Position numbers and translations under genes: made by a program
From: Deltaproteobacteria bacterium
GTDB lineage: Bacteria; JADJOY01
Reading direction: 5' to 3'
Length of the DNA stretch: 64,000 nucleotides
Assembly (NCBI GenBank): GCA_016713535.1
Contig: JADJOY010000003.1
Coordinates: forward strand, 372,001 to 436,000
The notes under the pieces: model-generated
What the model saw: the letters and a program-made list of their open reading frames with translations, nothing else
Told to the model about the DNA's origin: nothing
The model's database searches: none
In this document: positions 18,408-26,722 of the stretch, one piece after another
How the letters are laid out: every line of letters starts with the position of its first letter
Numbering within the stretch: the first letter of the stretch is position 1

Positions 18408-19514
18408 TCAGTTGAGGCCCACCACGAAGCGCCGCCCGGAGACGCGCGTGACGTACGCGTCGGAGAGCGTCGGGATCAGGTCGTCCTCGGTCAGCACCAC
18501 GTCCTCGGGGATGCCGCGCGCGGCGATCCGGCCGAGCACCTCGCCGAGGCGGTCGGGCGAGAAGCCGGTGCCCGGCCCCTTGGTGGTGAGCATCCATTCC
18601 TCGATGCGCTGGCCCGCGGTGATCGCGACCGTGGTGACCAGGCTCTTGGCGAGCTTGCGGCGCACCGGGCGCTCGTTCGGCAGGCACGCCTTCTCGGCGT
18701 GGCCGAGTGCCGCCTCGATGCGGCGCACGCCACGCACCAGCGCCGCGAGCTCGTGCGGCTCGAGGCTCGCGGCGTGGTCGCCGCCCTTCATGCGCTTGTC
18801 GAGGGTGAGGTGGCGCTCGATGACGCACGCGCCGAGGGCCGCCGCCGCGAGCGATACCTCGATGCCGACCTCGTGGCCCGAATAGCCCACCGGGCAGCCG
18901 TAGCGAGCGCGCAGCAGCTCCATCGCGCGCAGGTGCACGTCGGCGTCGCGGGTGGGGTAGGTCGAGGTGCACTGCAGGATCACGTGCGGGGCCTGCGCCG
19001 CGCGCAGCACCCGCACCGCGTTGTCGACCTCCTCGAGGTCCGACATACCGGTCGAGACGATGACCGGCCGGCCCTTGCGGGCGACGTGCAGCACCAGCGG
19101 CAGGTTGGTGACGTCGGCGGATGCGATCTTGAAGAGCGGTGCGCCGAGGCGCTCGCAGAAGTCGGCACTCTCCTCGTCCCACACCGAGCCGAAGAAGAAG
19201 AGGCCGCGACGCTCGGCCTCGTCGCGCATCGCGAGCCAGTCCTCCTCGCTCAGCTCGAGCGCGGCCTTGTGCTCGCCGTAGGTGCGGCCGAAGCTGTTGG
19301 CGTGCTCGTACGGCATCGCGAGCCCGCTCTGGGTGAGGATGCGATCGAGGCTGCGCTTCTGGAACTTGATGCCGTCGGCGCCGGCTTCGTCGGCGGCGCG
19401 GATCAGCTCGAGGGCGATCTCGACGTCACCCTGGTGATTGATGCCGCCCTCGGCGACGATGAACGTGGGAGCGCCGATGCCGATCTCTCGGCCGTCGATG
19501 GAGACGCTGCGCAT
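18408..19514 (-). CDS. neuB: NeuB-family nonulosonate synthase
   Basis: 368 aa. NeuB-type enzymes condense phosphoenolpyruvate with a hexosamine to give sialic, legionaminic or pseudaminic acid. The TIM-barrel part shows FIVAEGGINHQGDVEIALEL, ADGIKFQKRS, FKIASADVTNLPL, VIVSTGMSDLEE, LQCTSTYPT, GYSGHEVGIE and IERHLTLDKRMKGGDHAASL. The C-terminal SAF domain has KSLVTTVAITAGQRIEEWML and GTGFSPDRL. Start at 19514 was chosen for the GGAGGT site 6 bp upstream; an ATGA overlap at 19547 is an alternative. Exact sugar cannot be told from sequence. It supplies the donor for the Maf transferase encoded nearby. Confidence 0.92.
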   Translation of the reverse strand: MRSVSIDGREIGIGAPTFIVAEGGINHQGDVEIALELIRAADEAGADGIKFQKRSLDRILTQSGLAMPYEHANSFGRTYGEHKAALELSEEDWLAMRDEAERRGLFFFGSVWDEESADFCERLGAPLFKIASADVTNLPLVLHVARKGRPVIVSTGMSDLEEVDNAVRVLRAAQAPHVILQCTSTYPTRDADVHLRAMELLRARYGCPVGYSGHEVGIEVSLAAAALGACVIERHLTLDKRMKGGDHAASLEPHELAALVRGVRRIEAALGHAEKACLPNERPVRRKLAKSLVTTVAITAGQRIEEWMLTTKGPGTGFSPDRLGEVLGRIAARGIPEDVVLTEDDLIPTLSDAYVTRVSGRRFVVGLN

Positions 19515-19543
19515 GAGGGACCTCCGGAGCGCGGACGGGGCGC

Positions 19544-20200
19544 TCATAGCTGCCGCACCGCGATGCCACGGCCTTCGAGGCCGCGGATGGATTCGTAGAT
19601 GGCGTGACGCGCGCCGAACGAGGTGATGAGCACCGCGTCCGGCTCGAGCTCGGGGATGGCGGAGGGCGGCGCGACGAGGTGGCCGCCCACCCAGGTGCCG
19701 ACGCGGGTCGGATCGCCGTCGACGATGCCGGCGACCTCGACCGGAAGGCCGCGCGCCGCGGCCGCGACCATCTCGCAGGTCTCGGCGGCACCGAACAGCA
19801 CGAGGCGCTTGTAGCCGCGCGCGGCGAGCTCGCCCAGCGCGGCGCGAAACGGCAGCTTGGTGTGGCCGTAGAGGCGCACCATCTCGCCGCAGAACGCGAG
19901 GAACGCGTCGCGGCGGGCGGCGCGGCCGTCGTCGGTCAGGTAGTAGCGGATGGTGCGGTTGGTGTCGCCCTCGCGGGCGACCCAGCCGCGCTCCTCGAGA
20001 TCACGCAGGTACTCGTTGACGCGCGCCGGGCTGAGCCCCACGCGGCGCGCGAGGCCGTGCTGGCTCGCGTGCTCGTCGTGTCCGAGCGCCATGAGCAGCC
20101 ACAGCTCGCGCAGCGGCCGGGCGGGCGAGAGGAACGTGGCGCGCTCGAGGAACGGCGCGGGGAAGGTCGGCGCGTCGAGGTTGAAGGTCGTGGAGTCCAT
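19544..20200 (-). CDS. Winged-helix protein with Rossmann sugar-enzyme-like domain
   Basis: 218 aa. Residues 30-105 form a MarR/EPS-type winged helix (LWLLMALGHDEHASQHGLAR, SPARVNEYLRDLEERGWV, TIRYYLTDDGR). Residues 125-218 look like a PglD- or CoA-binding-like Rossmann unit: YKRLVLFGAAETCEMVAAAA, VAGIVDGDPTRVG, PDAVLITSFGARHAIYESI. Proteins of this build are found at the head of polysaccharide and glycan loci and may sense a sugar nucleotide; function is inferred. The start at 20200 leads the neuB operon. A sigma54-like promoter lies 85 bp upstream. Confidence 0.75.
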   Translation of the reverse strand: MDSTTFNLDAPTFPAPFLERATFLSPARPLRELWLLMALGHDEHASQHGLARRVGLSPARVNEYLRDLEERGWVAREGDTNRTIRYYLTDDGRAARRDAFLAFCGEMVRLYGHTKLPFRAALGELAARGYKRLVLFGAAETCEMVAAAARGLPVEVAGIVDGDPTRVGTWVGGHLVAPPSAIPELEPDAVLITSFGARHAIYESIRGLEGRGIAVRQL

Positions 20201-20284
20201 GCCGGTGCCGGGAGCGGTGGATCGGGCGGTGGCTCGGGCTCGGTGCGCGGCGGCGCACACCGTTCGGTCGCAGAACGGTCGGTG

Positions 20285-20300
20285 AGCAAGGGTCGTGCCG
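20285..20300 (-). promoter_or_regulatory. Sigma54-like promoter of neuB operon
   Basis: The minus strand reads CGGCAC-GACCC-TTGCT, one base from the RpoN consensus TGGCAC-N5-TTGCW. It is 85 bp before the start at 20200. Confidence 0.65.
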
Positions 20301-20491
20301 CACGTCTGCGGCGCCACGATCGGGCGTTTCACCGCGAATCCGGACCGTTTCGGGGGTGAACACCTGGTCCACCGGGCGCTGGTCGCCGAGCAGGCCCGGG
20401 TGGCACGCACCAAAGTGGGCATGCACCGAGCGAAGTGGCCCGGGGAGGCCGGGCCGGCGCGGCGAGTGCGGCGCCGGGGATTCGTTTCGGG

Positions 20492-20507
20492 CCGGCAGGA
20501 ATTGCCG
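20492..20507. promoter_or_regulatory. Inverted-repeat motif, copy 1
   Basis: CCGGCAGGAATTGCCG. The arms CGGCA/TGCCG flank a 5-nt centre. It lies 192 bp upstream of the sigma54-like site of the neuB operon and just after the maf stop. Similar sequences occur at 22386 and 27622, also near sigma54-like sites. Confidence 0.45.
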
Positions 20508-20554
20508 TGAGGCGGGGTGGACCGGGCCGCCCGGCGCCCGCGCCGGGCCTCCCC

Positions 20555-22326
20555 TCACAGCTCGTCGAGTGCCTGCGCGAGCCGCGGGACCAGGTCGTTC
20601 GCGGCGCCGTGCACGGCGCGGTGAAGCATCCGCGACAGCTCGATCGACCAGCTGAACGCCTCGCTGGGGTCGCGCGGCGGCCCGGCCACCTGGGCGCGCT
20701 GGAAGCGATACATCGCCGGTGCGGTGAGGCTGCGCACGAACGGGTCGGTCTCGACGATCGGCACGAGCTGGCGCTCGATGCGGTCGAGCTTGCGGCCGAT
20801 CACCGCGGTGCGCTCTCCGCCCGGGCCGGCGCGCTCGAGATCGCCCACCAGCCGTATCGCCTCCTTGCCGAGCCTGCCGGCCTCGAGGACCGCTCGGCGG
20901 CTCGCGATCAGCGCGGCGCGCACGGCGTCGAGACCGCGGCCGTCCGGGAGCTCGGTCGCGGCGGCGAGCGCCTCGCGGGGGTCCTCGGCGAGCGGGGAGA
21001 ACGAGCCCACGACCTCACGCAGCGCGAGCTGCTCGGTGCCGCGGATGCGGGCGCCTCCCTCGGTCGCGTTGATCAGCCGCGGCGCCGGCGCGAGCTGCTG
21101 GATCCGATCCTCGAACCACGCGTGATAGCAGTAGAACTCCCTCACCGTGGCGACGGTACCGCCGTGGTAGCCGGGCAGCTCGTAGGCGCGGCCGGTGACC
21201 GGGTCGATGCTGGATTCCTCGTCGATGCTGGAGCGGATGTGCGCGTGAACCGAGAGCGACGAGTGGGTGACACGCGCCGCGCCGAGGGCGAGGTCCTGAC
21301 CCACCAGCACGATCGGGTCGCAGCCCAGGAGCAACGCCGCGCTGAACACCGTGTGCGCGACCGAGCCGCCTTCCGCGAACTCCGGACCGGCTTCGAGCAC
21401 CCGCGCCAGCCACTCGCACGCCGGGCTCGCCGCGGGTAGCTCGGTGAAGGTGCCGCGGGCGCCGAGGCGGAAGAGGTTGGGATGCGAGACCGCGGAGAGC
21501 AGCAGGAAGAGATCGTCGACGCGCTGGTCCTCGAACTGCTCGAGGACCGCGTCGCGCCACTCGATCGCCGCCACCAGGTGCGGCTCGACGCCGCGGCTGC
21601 GCAGCGGCTTGAGCGCGGAGCCGGCGGCGAGGATGAGGGAGCGATCGCCGGCGTCGCGCAGCACGTCGATGTTCTTGTCGAGGGACGGCCCGCACGCGAC
21701 GCAGATCGCGGGTACACCGCGGAAGCGCCCGCGCAGCCGCTCGAGGAGCGGGCTCGACGCCACCGCACGAAGGTTGGTCAGCAGGTGGTCGAGCCAGCGC
21801 CCGCCGAGCATCATGCGGCTCAGCACGTTCGCCTCCGAGCGCACCCGACTCTGGTCGATGAGCGCGAAGTAGGACCGCACGTCCGCGGGAAAGAGCCGCT
21901 GGTAGGTGGGGAGCGCGAGGGTCGCGACACTCGCGCCCGGCAGGTACTCCTCCTCGAAGCGAAACCGCAGCGCGAACGGATCGGCGCTCACCGTGACCCG
22001 TGGGTCGCGCAGGCTGCGGCCGAGCTCAGGGTGGGCGGCCACCACCGCGAGGACCGCGGGCGACGGCTCGAGCACCAGCACGTGGGCCCTCGGGCAGCGC
22101 GCGAGGAGCGCGCGGGGGACGTGGCCCGAGCCCCAGCCAGCGAGGCAGATCCACTCGATCGTGGGATCGACCTTCGCGACCAGGGTCGCGGCCTCGCGCG
22201 CTGGATCGATGCGGCTCGCGATCGCGAGGCCGTCGATCTCGACGGTGGCGGATCCCGAGCGGGTCGCGAGGACGACGGCTGCGGGGGCGCGCACGGCGCT
22301 TGGGTGTGCGGGGCGGCGGTGGACAT
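20555..22326 (-). CDS. maf: Maf-type flagellin glycosyltransferase (apparent frameshift)
   Basis: About 590 aa. Maf (motility accessory factor, DUF115 family) transfers nonulosonic acids onto flagellin in Campylobacter, Aeromonas and others. The DUF115 core is seen in RGVPAICVACGPSLDKNIDV, LILAAGSALKPLRSRGVEPH, LLLLSAVSHPNLFRLGARGT and LLGCDPIVLVGQDLALGAAR. A SAM-like Rossmann region precedes it (WICLAGWGSGHVPRALL). The likely start is ATG 22326 with GAGGAG 8 bp upstream; its frame breaks in the G5 run at 22283-22287 and one more base restores MSTAAPHTQAPCA joined to APAAVVLATRSGSAT. Neighbouring neuB supplies the substrate. Confidence 0.88.
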
Positions 22327-22385
22327 GGCGTGCTCCTCGTGAGCGACGGGCGAGCGATGGGGGCGGCGGCCGGAGGTCGCCGCAG

Positions 22386-22402
22386 CCGGCAGGATTTGCC
22401 GG
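22386..22402. promoter_or_regulatory. Inverted-repeat motif, copy 2
   Basis: CCGGCAGGATTTGCCGG: perfect 6-bp arms on the minus strand (CCGGCA and TGCCGG) around 5 nt. It lies between the sigma54-like site at 22459 and the maf start at 22326. Confidence 0.5.
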
Positions 22403-22458
22403 GGCGCGGCTCGTGCGCATGGACGCCACGCGCACGAGCCGCGTCGGCTCGCCATGGT

Positions 22459-22474
22459 CGCAAGGCGAATGCCG
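22459..22474 (-). promoter_or_regulatory. Sigma54-like promoter of maf
   Basis: The minus strand reads CGGCAT-TCGCC-TTGCG with the GG-N10-GC spacing. Two bases of the -24 box differ from consensus. It is 133 bp upstream of the maf start. Confidence 0.45.
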
Positions 22475-22591
22475 ACCGCGGGCGGGGCACCGGACATGCC
22501 CCACGTGATCCCTGCTCGGCGCCTCCGAAGTGAGCAGCGATCCCCGGCCTGCGCCGCGATGCCCGTCGGCCGGCTAGCGCTACGAGGGGAC

Positions 22592-22948
22592 TCAGTTCGG
22601 GAGCAGCGCCGCCGGCACCGGTGCGAGCGGTCGGGCGCGGCGATGGTCGACGTGGGCCATCAGGACGCGGTCCTCGGTGAGCACGGCGCGCGCCAGCACG
22701 TCGAGCTGGTCACCGAGGTCGCGGAGCTCGGCGACCGAGGTGGCCGAGAGCGAGGTCCCGTTGGTCGGGTGCGGCGCGCTGCGCTCGCGCACCGCCATGC
22801 GATCGAGGATCCCCCAGCGCCGCCCCACCGCGCGGCTCGCGCCGTCGGCGTCGCCGCTCGCCAGCGCCAGCCTGAGGTCGCGGCCGGTGGCGAGGATCTC
22901 GCGCAGGTCGTCGCACTGCGCTTTCAGGTATCGGTTCACGGACGACAT
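22592..22948 (-). CDS. FliT-like flagellar chaperone candidate
   Basis: 118 aa, almost all helical: VNRYLKAQCDDLREILATGR, then DADGASRAVGRRWGILDRM and SVAELRDLGDQLDVLARAVL. It lacks clear sequence motifs, but size, helical make-up and location directly after fliS (18 bp) match FliT, the FliD export chaperone, in other fliD-fliS-fliT operons. The C-terminal 20 residues are Pro/Ala-rich and probably disordered. Assignment rests on position more than sequence. Confidence 0.5.
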   Translation of the reverse strand: MSSVNRYLKAQCDDLREILATGRDLRLALASGDADGASRAVGRRWGILDRMAVRERSAPHPTNGTSLSATSVAELRDLGDQLDVLARAVLTEDRVLMAHVDHRRARPLAPVPAALLPN

Positions 22949-22966
22949 GGCTTCCTCGCTCGGCGT

Positions 22967-23356
22967 TCAGCAGGCCCCGGCGTACGAATCGCTCGAGATC
23001 GAGGACCACGCGCTCGAGAGGTCGGCGAGCACCTTGATGACACCGTCGAGCTGCCCAGGGTCGTTGGTCAGGTTGGCGTCGGTGATCTTCTGAAGGATGA
23101 AGACGTAGAGGCTCTCGAGGGTGAGCGCGATCTCGCCGCCACGGCGGAAGTCGAGGCAGTTCATGAGCTCGGTCACGATCTGGCCCGCGCGCGCGAGGTC
23201 CTCGCACTTCTGGCGGATGCGGCCGGTCTTGAGCGAGTCCTGCGCCTGCGTCGTGTAGCGCAGCGCGCTGTCGACCAGGAGGCGGACGAGCTCCACGGGT
23301 TCGGCCGTGGACACCATCGTCTTGCGGTAAGCGCGGATCTGGTTGAACGAGATCAT
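22967..23356 (-). CDS. fliS: Flagellin chaperone FliS
   Basis: 129 aa. FliS binds the C-terminus of flagellin and keeps it unfolded for export. The start MISFNQIRAYRKTMVSTAEP and LVRLLVDSALRYTTQAQDSL, KCEDLARAGQIVTELMNCLD and GEIALTLESLYVFILQKITD fit the four-helix family, including the N-terminal Y/L-rich cap. In many bacteria FliS also binds FliW. ATG 23356 was preferred over the upstream extension because the latter is the fliD frame shadow. It is 37 bp downstream of fliD. Confidence 0.92.
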   Translation of the reverse strand: MISFNQIRAYRKTMVSTAEPVELVRLLVDSALRYTTQAQDSLKTGRIRQKCEDLARAGQIVTELMNCLDFRRGGEIALTLESLYVFILQKITDANLTNDPGQLDGVIKVLADLSSAWSSISSDSYAGAC

Positions 23357-23393
23357 GTCGGTTTCTCCTGGTGCGGCGGGCGCGGAGCGCCTC

Positions 23394-24812
23394 TCACTTC
23401 GAGCTCGAGCTCGTTGCGTTGAAGATCGCGTTGAGCGACGTTTGCTGTCCTTTGAGCATGCTGATCGAGCTTTCCATCGCCAGGAACTGCCGCGTGATCG
23501 TTTCCTGGTAGCTCTCGAGCGCGCGCGTGGCGGCGTCGATGCGGTCGTCGAGGTCCTCGACCTGGGCGTCGATGCCGTCCTGCGCATTCTTGATCAGGCC
23601 GGTCGAGGTGTTGACGTAGGTGTCGATCAGCTTGGTCACGCGGCCGGCGACGCCATCGGTGCCGTTCTTGGTGACGAACAGCGAGCGCACGCTCTCGAGG
23701 TCGTTGCCGAGGGCGGTCGTGAGCTTGGCCTCGTCGACGGTGAGCGTGCCGTCCTTCTGCAGGTGGATGCCGATGTCGGCCAGCATCTTGTATGCGGATC
23801 CACCGGCGACCGGGTCGGAGACTGCCCGGGCGAGGGCGTCCTCGATGCCGCGCACGGTCGAATTCCCGAACAGCACCGGGGTGGATCCGCCCTCGGTGTA
23901 GGTGTTCTGCGAGTTGATGTTCGAGATCGCCGCGTTGAAGTTGCCCACGAACGTCTTGATGGCGGTCTGCACCGCCGTGGTGTCGGTCCTGACCGACAGC
24001 GTGGCGGCGGTGGCCGACTCGCTCGCGAGGTCGAGGGTCACGCCGTAGAGCGCGTCCTCGACCACGTTGTCGGCGTGCTCGATCGCGACGCCGTCCACGA
24101 CCACGCGCGAGTCGACCGCGCTCTGGGTCTTGGTGAACGAGAGCGTCTTCGAGAGGTCGCCCTGGTCGAGGCCGGAGGCGTCGATCGTCACGTCGCTGGT
24201 CTTGCCGGTGCTGGTGCCGGTGACGACGAGCTTGTAGCCGGTGCCGTCGTAGATGGTGGTCGCGCGCACCGCGGCGCCCGACGCGTTGATCGCGTCACGT
24301 ACGCCGGTGAGGGTCGCGTTGCTCGAGCCGATCGAGATGTCCGTGGTGGTGGTCCCGACGGTGATCTTGAGAGTCCCGGTCGCGACCGCCGACGTCGTCG
24401 CCGCGAACGACGTTCCGTTGCCGTTGCCGGCGCTCGACACCGCGACCTTGGCGAGCCGCTCGACCGCGACGGTGTGGGTGCCGGTCACGCCGCGCGCCGA
24501 GTCCACCGACGCCGTGAAGAGCGCGGTGTTCGAAGACGAGGCCGCCAGCGTCCGGAACTCCTCACCGAGCGAGGCGCTCGAGAGCGTCACGTCGCTCAGG
24601 TTGTCGAGCTTCTTGGTGACGGCCGAGATCGCACTGAGCTGCGAGGCGAGGGTCGTGAACACGCTCTTCTTGGTGGTGAGGTCGGAGCGTGTGCCCTGCA
24701 TGGTCTGGATCGGCACGGCGCGCGCGTTGACCAGGGCGGCGACGATCGCCGAGGTGTCCATCCCGGAGGCCAGGCCCGCGAAGGTGATGCCGGAGGTGCT
24801 GGTGGTGGCCAT
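23394..24812 (-). CDS. fliD: Filament cap protein FliD (HAP2)
   Basis: 472 aa. FliD forms the pentameric cap under which flagellin folds. The N-terminal domain shows GITFAGLASGMDTSAIVAAL, a coiled coil and the D2/D3 Ser/Thr-rich centre (about 90-270) with VTGTHTVAVERLAKVA. The C-terminal domain has SLFVTKNGTDGVAGRVTKLI and a coiled-coil tail IDAATRALESYQETITRQFL ending in MLKGQQTSLNAIFNA. Length is usual. It lies between flagellin and fliS in the filament operon. Confidence 0.96.
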   Translation of the reverse strand: MATTSTSGITFAGLASGMDTSAIVAALVNARAVPIQTMQGTRSDLTTKKSVFTTLASQLSAISAVTKKLDNLSDVTLSSASLGEEFRTLAASSSNTALFTASVDSARGVTGTHTVAVERLAKVAVSSAGNGNGTSFAATTSAVATGTLKITVGTTTTDISIGSSNATLTGVRDAINASGAAVRATTIYDGTGYKLVVTGTSTGKTSDVTIDASGLDQGDLSKTLSFTKTQSAVDSRVVVDGVAIEHADNVVEDALYGVTLDLASESATAATLSVRTDTTAVQTAIKTFVGNFNAAISNINSQNTYTEGGSTPVLFGNSTVRGIEDALARAVSDPVAGGSAYKMLADIGIHLQKDGTLTVDEAKLTTALGNDLESVRSLFVTKNGTDGVAGRVTKLIDTYVNTSTGLIKNAQDGIDAQVEDLDDRIDAATRALESYQETITRQFLAMESSISMLKGQQTSLNAIFNATSSSSK

Positions 24813-24924
24813 GTCCGTCTCTCCTCGGGGCGCCGTGTGCTAGGTGCTGCCTGGCTCGGGTCCGCTGGCCGGGGGGTGGGTCGGGGCGACTCGAGCCCCC
24901 TCCGGCGCGCGGGTGAAAGCGGGA

Positions 24925-25746
24925 TCAGCCGATGAGCTTCAGGGCGAGCTGACCCGAGACGTTGGCTTGCGCCAGCGAGGCCACCGCGGCCTGCTGGATG
25001 ATCTGGTTCTTCGCCAGCTCGCTCGCCTCGCTCGCGACGTCCACGTCCCGGATGCGGGACGCGGCCGCCGTGCTGTTCTCGATCGCGACGCTCAGGTTGC
25101 GGATCGAGACCTGGAGGCGGTTCTGCACCGCGCCGAACGAAGCGCGGAAGCTCGACACGCTGGTGAGTGCCGTGGAGATGTTGTCGAGCACACCGGTGGC
25201 CTTGGACTGGGTCGAGACCGACAGGCCAGAGAGGCCCAGCGAGCTCTTCGTGGCGTTGACGCCGGTGAGGCTGATGACGTTGTTGCCGCCCGAGTTGAGA
25301 CCCACCTGGATCGACACCGAGTTGGTGTTGTTGAGGGGGTTGGTGCCCGAGAAGTCGGTGGTCTTCGCGATACGGTCGATTTCCGAGGTCAGCGCCTGGA
25401 ACTCGGAGTCGATCGCCAGGCGATCGGTATCGGACAGCGTGCCGTTGGAGCTCTGGAGCGCGAGCTCCCGGAGCCGGCTCAGGCTGGAGCTGATCTCGCC
25501 GAGCGCCGACTCACCCACCTGGATGAGGCTGATGCCGTCGTTGGCGTTGCGTGTGTCCTGGTTGTAGCCGCGGATGTCGGAGCTCAACTTCTCGCTGACG
25601 GCCAGACCGGCGGCGTCGTCGGCGGCGCTGTTGATGCGCAGACCGGACGACAAGCGCTGCAGGTTGCTGTCGACGCGGGCGGAGACGAGGCTCAGAGCGC
25701 GCTGTGCTTGAAGTGCGCCGACGTTCGTGTTGACTCGAAGTGCCAT
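24925..25746 (-). CDS. fliC: Flagellin (second copy)
   Basis: 273 aa, built like the first copy: MALRVNTNVGALQAQRALSL, RLSSGLRINSAADDAAGLAV, TRNANDGISLIQVGESALGE at the N-terminus and FRASFGAVQNRLQVSIRNL, ASRIRDVDVASEASELAKNQ at the C-terminus. The central variable region is short and Ser/Thr-rich. A ribosome site GGAGGG lies 7 bp before the ATG. A sigma28-like promoter (26039-26066) lies about 290 bp upstream, with a small ORF in the leader. It heads the fliC-fliD-fliS-fliT filament operon, so it may be the major flagellin. Confidence 0.97.
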   Translation of the reverse strand: MALRVNTNVGALQAQRALSLVSARVDSNLQRLSSGLRINSAADDAAGLAVSEKLSSDIRGYNQDTRNANDGISLIQVGESALGEISSSLSRLRELALQSSNGTLSDTDRLAIDSEFQALTSEIDRIAKTTDFSGTNPLNNTNSVSIQVGLNSGGNNVISLTGVNATKSSLGLSGLSVSTQSKATGVLDNISTALTSVSSFRASFGAVQNRLQVSIRNLSVAIENSTAAASRIRDVDVASEASELAKNQIIQQAAVASLAQANVSGQLALKLIG

Positions 25747-25781
25747 GACAAAACCCTCCTACGGTCGTGTGTTTTGCTTCC

Positions 25782-25949
25782 TCAAAGAGGATGCCTGTTG
25801 GTTTTCGTCTGGAGGGCTTCCTTACCCGGAAATCCGACTCTCACAGCCGGCGCACCACCCATTGGTTTGCCGAGCCGTGGGGCCTGCTCGACGGCCGTCG
25901 TGGCCGCCGTGCCCATTCGTGGCGCCTCATTCGTCTTCCGATGGCTCAC
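25782..25949 (-). CDS. Possible leader peptide ORF upstream of flagellin
   Basis: 55 codons. GTG at 25949 has an excellent ribosome site (AAAGGAGG, 5-6 bp upstream), and the ORF ends 36 bp before the flagellin start, inside the transcript predicted from the sigma28-like site. The product (VSHRKTNEAPRMGTAATTAV at its start) is basic and shows no known domain. The third-position GC is clearly lower than in neighbouring genes, so it may be a non-coding leader rather than a gene. If translated it could couple to or attenuate flagellin translation. Confidence 0.35.
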   Translation of the reverse strand: MSHRKTNEAPRMGTAATTAVEQAPRLGKPMGGAPAVRVGFPGKEALQTKTNRHPL

Positions 25950-26286
25950 TGCATCCTCCTTTCCTCGGTCGATGAGGGCGCCCGGTTGGGCTCTCTCCCG
26001 TGGCCGCGACCCCATCGTCGCGTTCCACTCGCCATGAATGATCGGAAGATCCCGACCGTGACTTGAGTCGTACGCCCCGTCCCGAGCACCGGGGACGGCG
26101 CGGGTTCGGATCAGGCGGAAGGCCCGAAGCCGGCGTGGCGCCGGGGTTCTGGAGCGCGGGCCGGGCGGGTGCGGGGCGGGGGGGGGCGGCGCCCGGGTGA
26201 GGGCGGGCCGGTCGGCAAAACGGGGCCGGGACACGCCGCGCGCGCGCGGCGGCGGCGAGGAAAGCGCGAGCGACGCGCGGGGCGCG
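25950..26286. other. 5' region of second flagellin
   Basis: 337 bp between the small leader ORF and the helical protein gene. It holds the sigma28-like site at 26039-26066. The stretch 26160-26260 is extremely G-rich. No gene is seen. Confidence 0.5.
26039..26066 (-). promoter_or_regulatory. Sigma28-like promoter of second flagellin
   Basis: On the minus strand TCAAGTCA (26066-26059) is followed by 12 bp and TCCGATCA (26046-26039). The -35 box equals that of the first flagellin, but the spacer is one base longer than the 11 bp seen there. It lies 293 bp before the flagellin start. Confidence 0.45.
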
Positions 26287-26679
26287 TCAGCCGAGGTCGG
26301 AGAGGAGCGAGCCGGCGGGCGCGCCGGTGCGCAGCGAGCCCAGCGTCTTGCGGCCGCGGGCCGCCGAGCGCAGTGCGTCGCTCGCTTCCGAGCGCAGCCG
26401 CTCGAGGTGCAGCTCGATCTGGCGATCGCGCTGGCCGAGGGCGGTCCAGCGCTCGCGCAGCGACTCGACGAGGGGGCGCGGCGCACCGGCGAGCTGTTGG
26501 CCGAGCGAGCGCACCAAGATCTCACGGGCGCGGATGCGATCGAGGGCATCGGCGCCGTCGCCACGCGTGAGCGCGGCCTCGATGGCGTCGGTGCCGGCGA
26601 TCAGCCGATCGAGGAGCTCCCGCGGTCCGGCGAAGGGGTTGGGGACGGTCGCGGTCACGGGAGCGCCTCGGTTCGGCAC
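26287..26679 (-). CDS. Helical protein between fliW and flagellin
   Basis: 130 aa, no recognised family. It is nearly all helical and charged: PRELLDRLIAGTDAIEAALT, IRAREILVRSLGQQLAGAPR, LRERWTALGQRDRQIELHLE. The size, amphipathic helices and position suggest a secretion chaperone of the FlgN/FliT type. It starts 44 bp after the fliW stop and probably shares the fliW transcript. No signal peptide or membrane segment. Confidence 0.55.
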   Translation of the reverse strand: MPNRGAPVTATVPNPFAGPRELLDRLIAGTDAIEAALTRGDGADALDRIRAREILVRSLGQQLAGAPRPLVESLRERWTALGQRDRQIELHLERLRSEASDALRSAARGRKTLGSLRTGAPAGSLLSDLG

Positions 26680-26722
26680 GGCATTCGGAAGGGGTGGAGC
26701 AGGGGGGCCCAGCTCGCCCGCC

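Larger units (their letters stand above)
20201..20554. other. Control region of the neuB glycosylation operon
   Basis: 354 bp between maf and the winged-helix gene. It holds the sigma54-like site (20285-20300) and, about 190 bp further upstream, the inverted motif at 20492-20507. This geometry is that of an enhancer-driven promoter. No gene is seen. Confidence 0.55.

Noticed and set aside
15486-19598. Very long plus-strand open frame (1370 codons) across the glycosylation island.
   Set aside because: It is antisense to several genes with clear domains, and its product is Arg/Ala/Gly/His-rich shadow sequence typical of GC-rich DNA.
20492-20507. Inverted motif considered as a sigma54 promoter.
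   Set aside because: GG and GC are separated by 8 bases in all three copies instead of 10.
22386-22430. GGCAAA-containing hairpin considered as a GEMM-type c-di-GMP riboswitch.
   Set aside because: The second conserved segment and the P1/P3 pairings are not seen.
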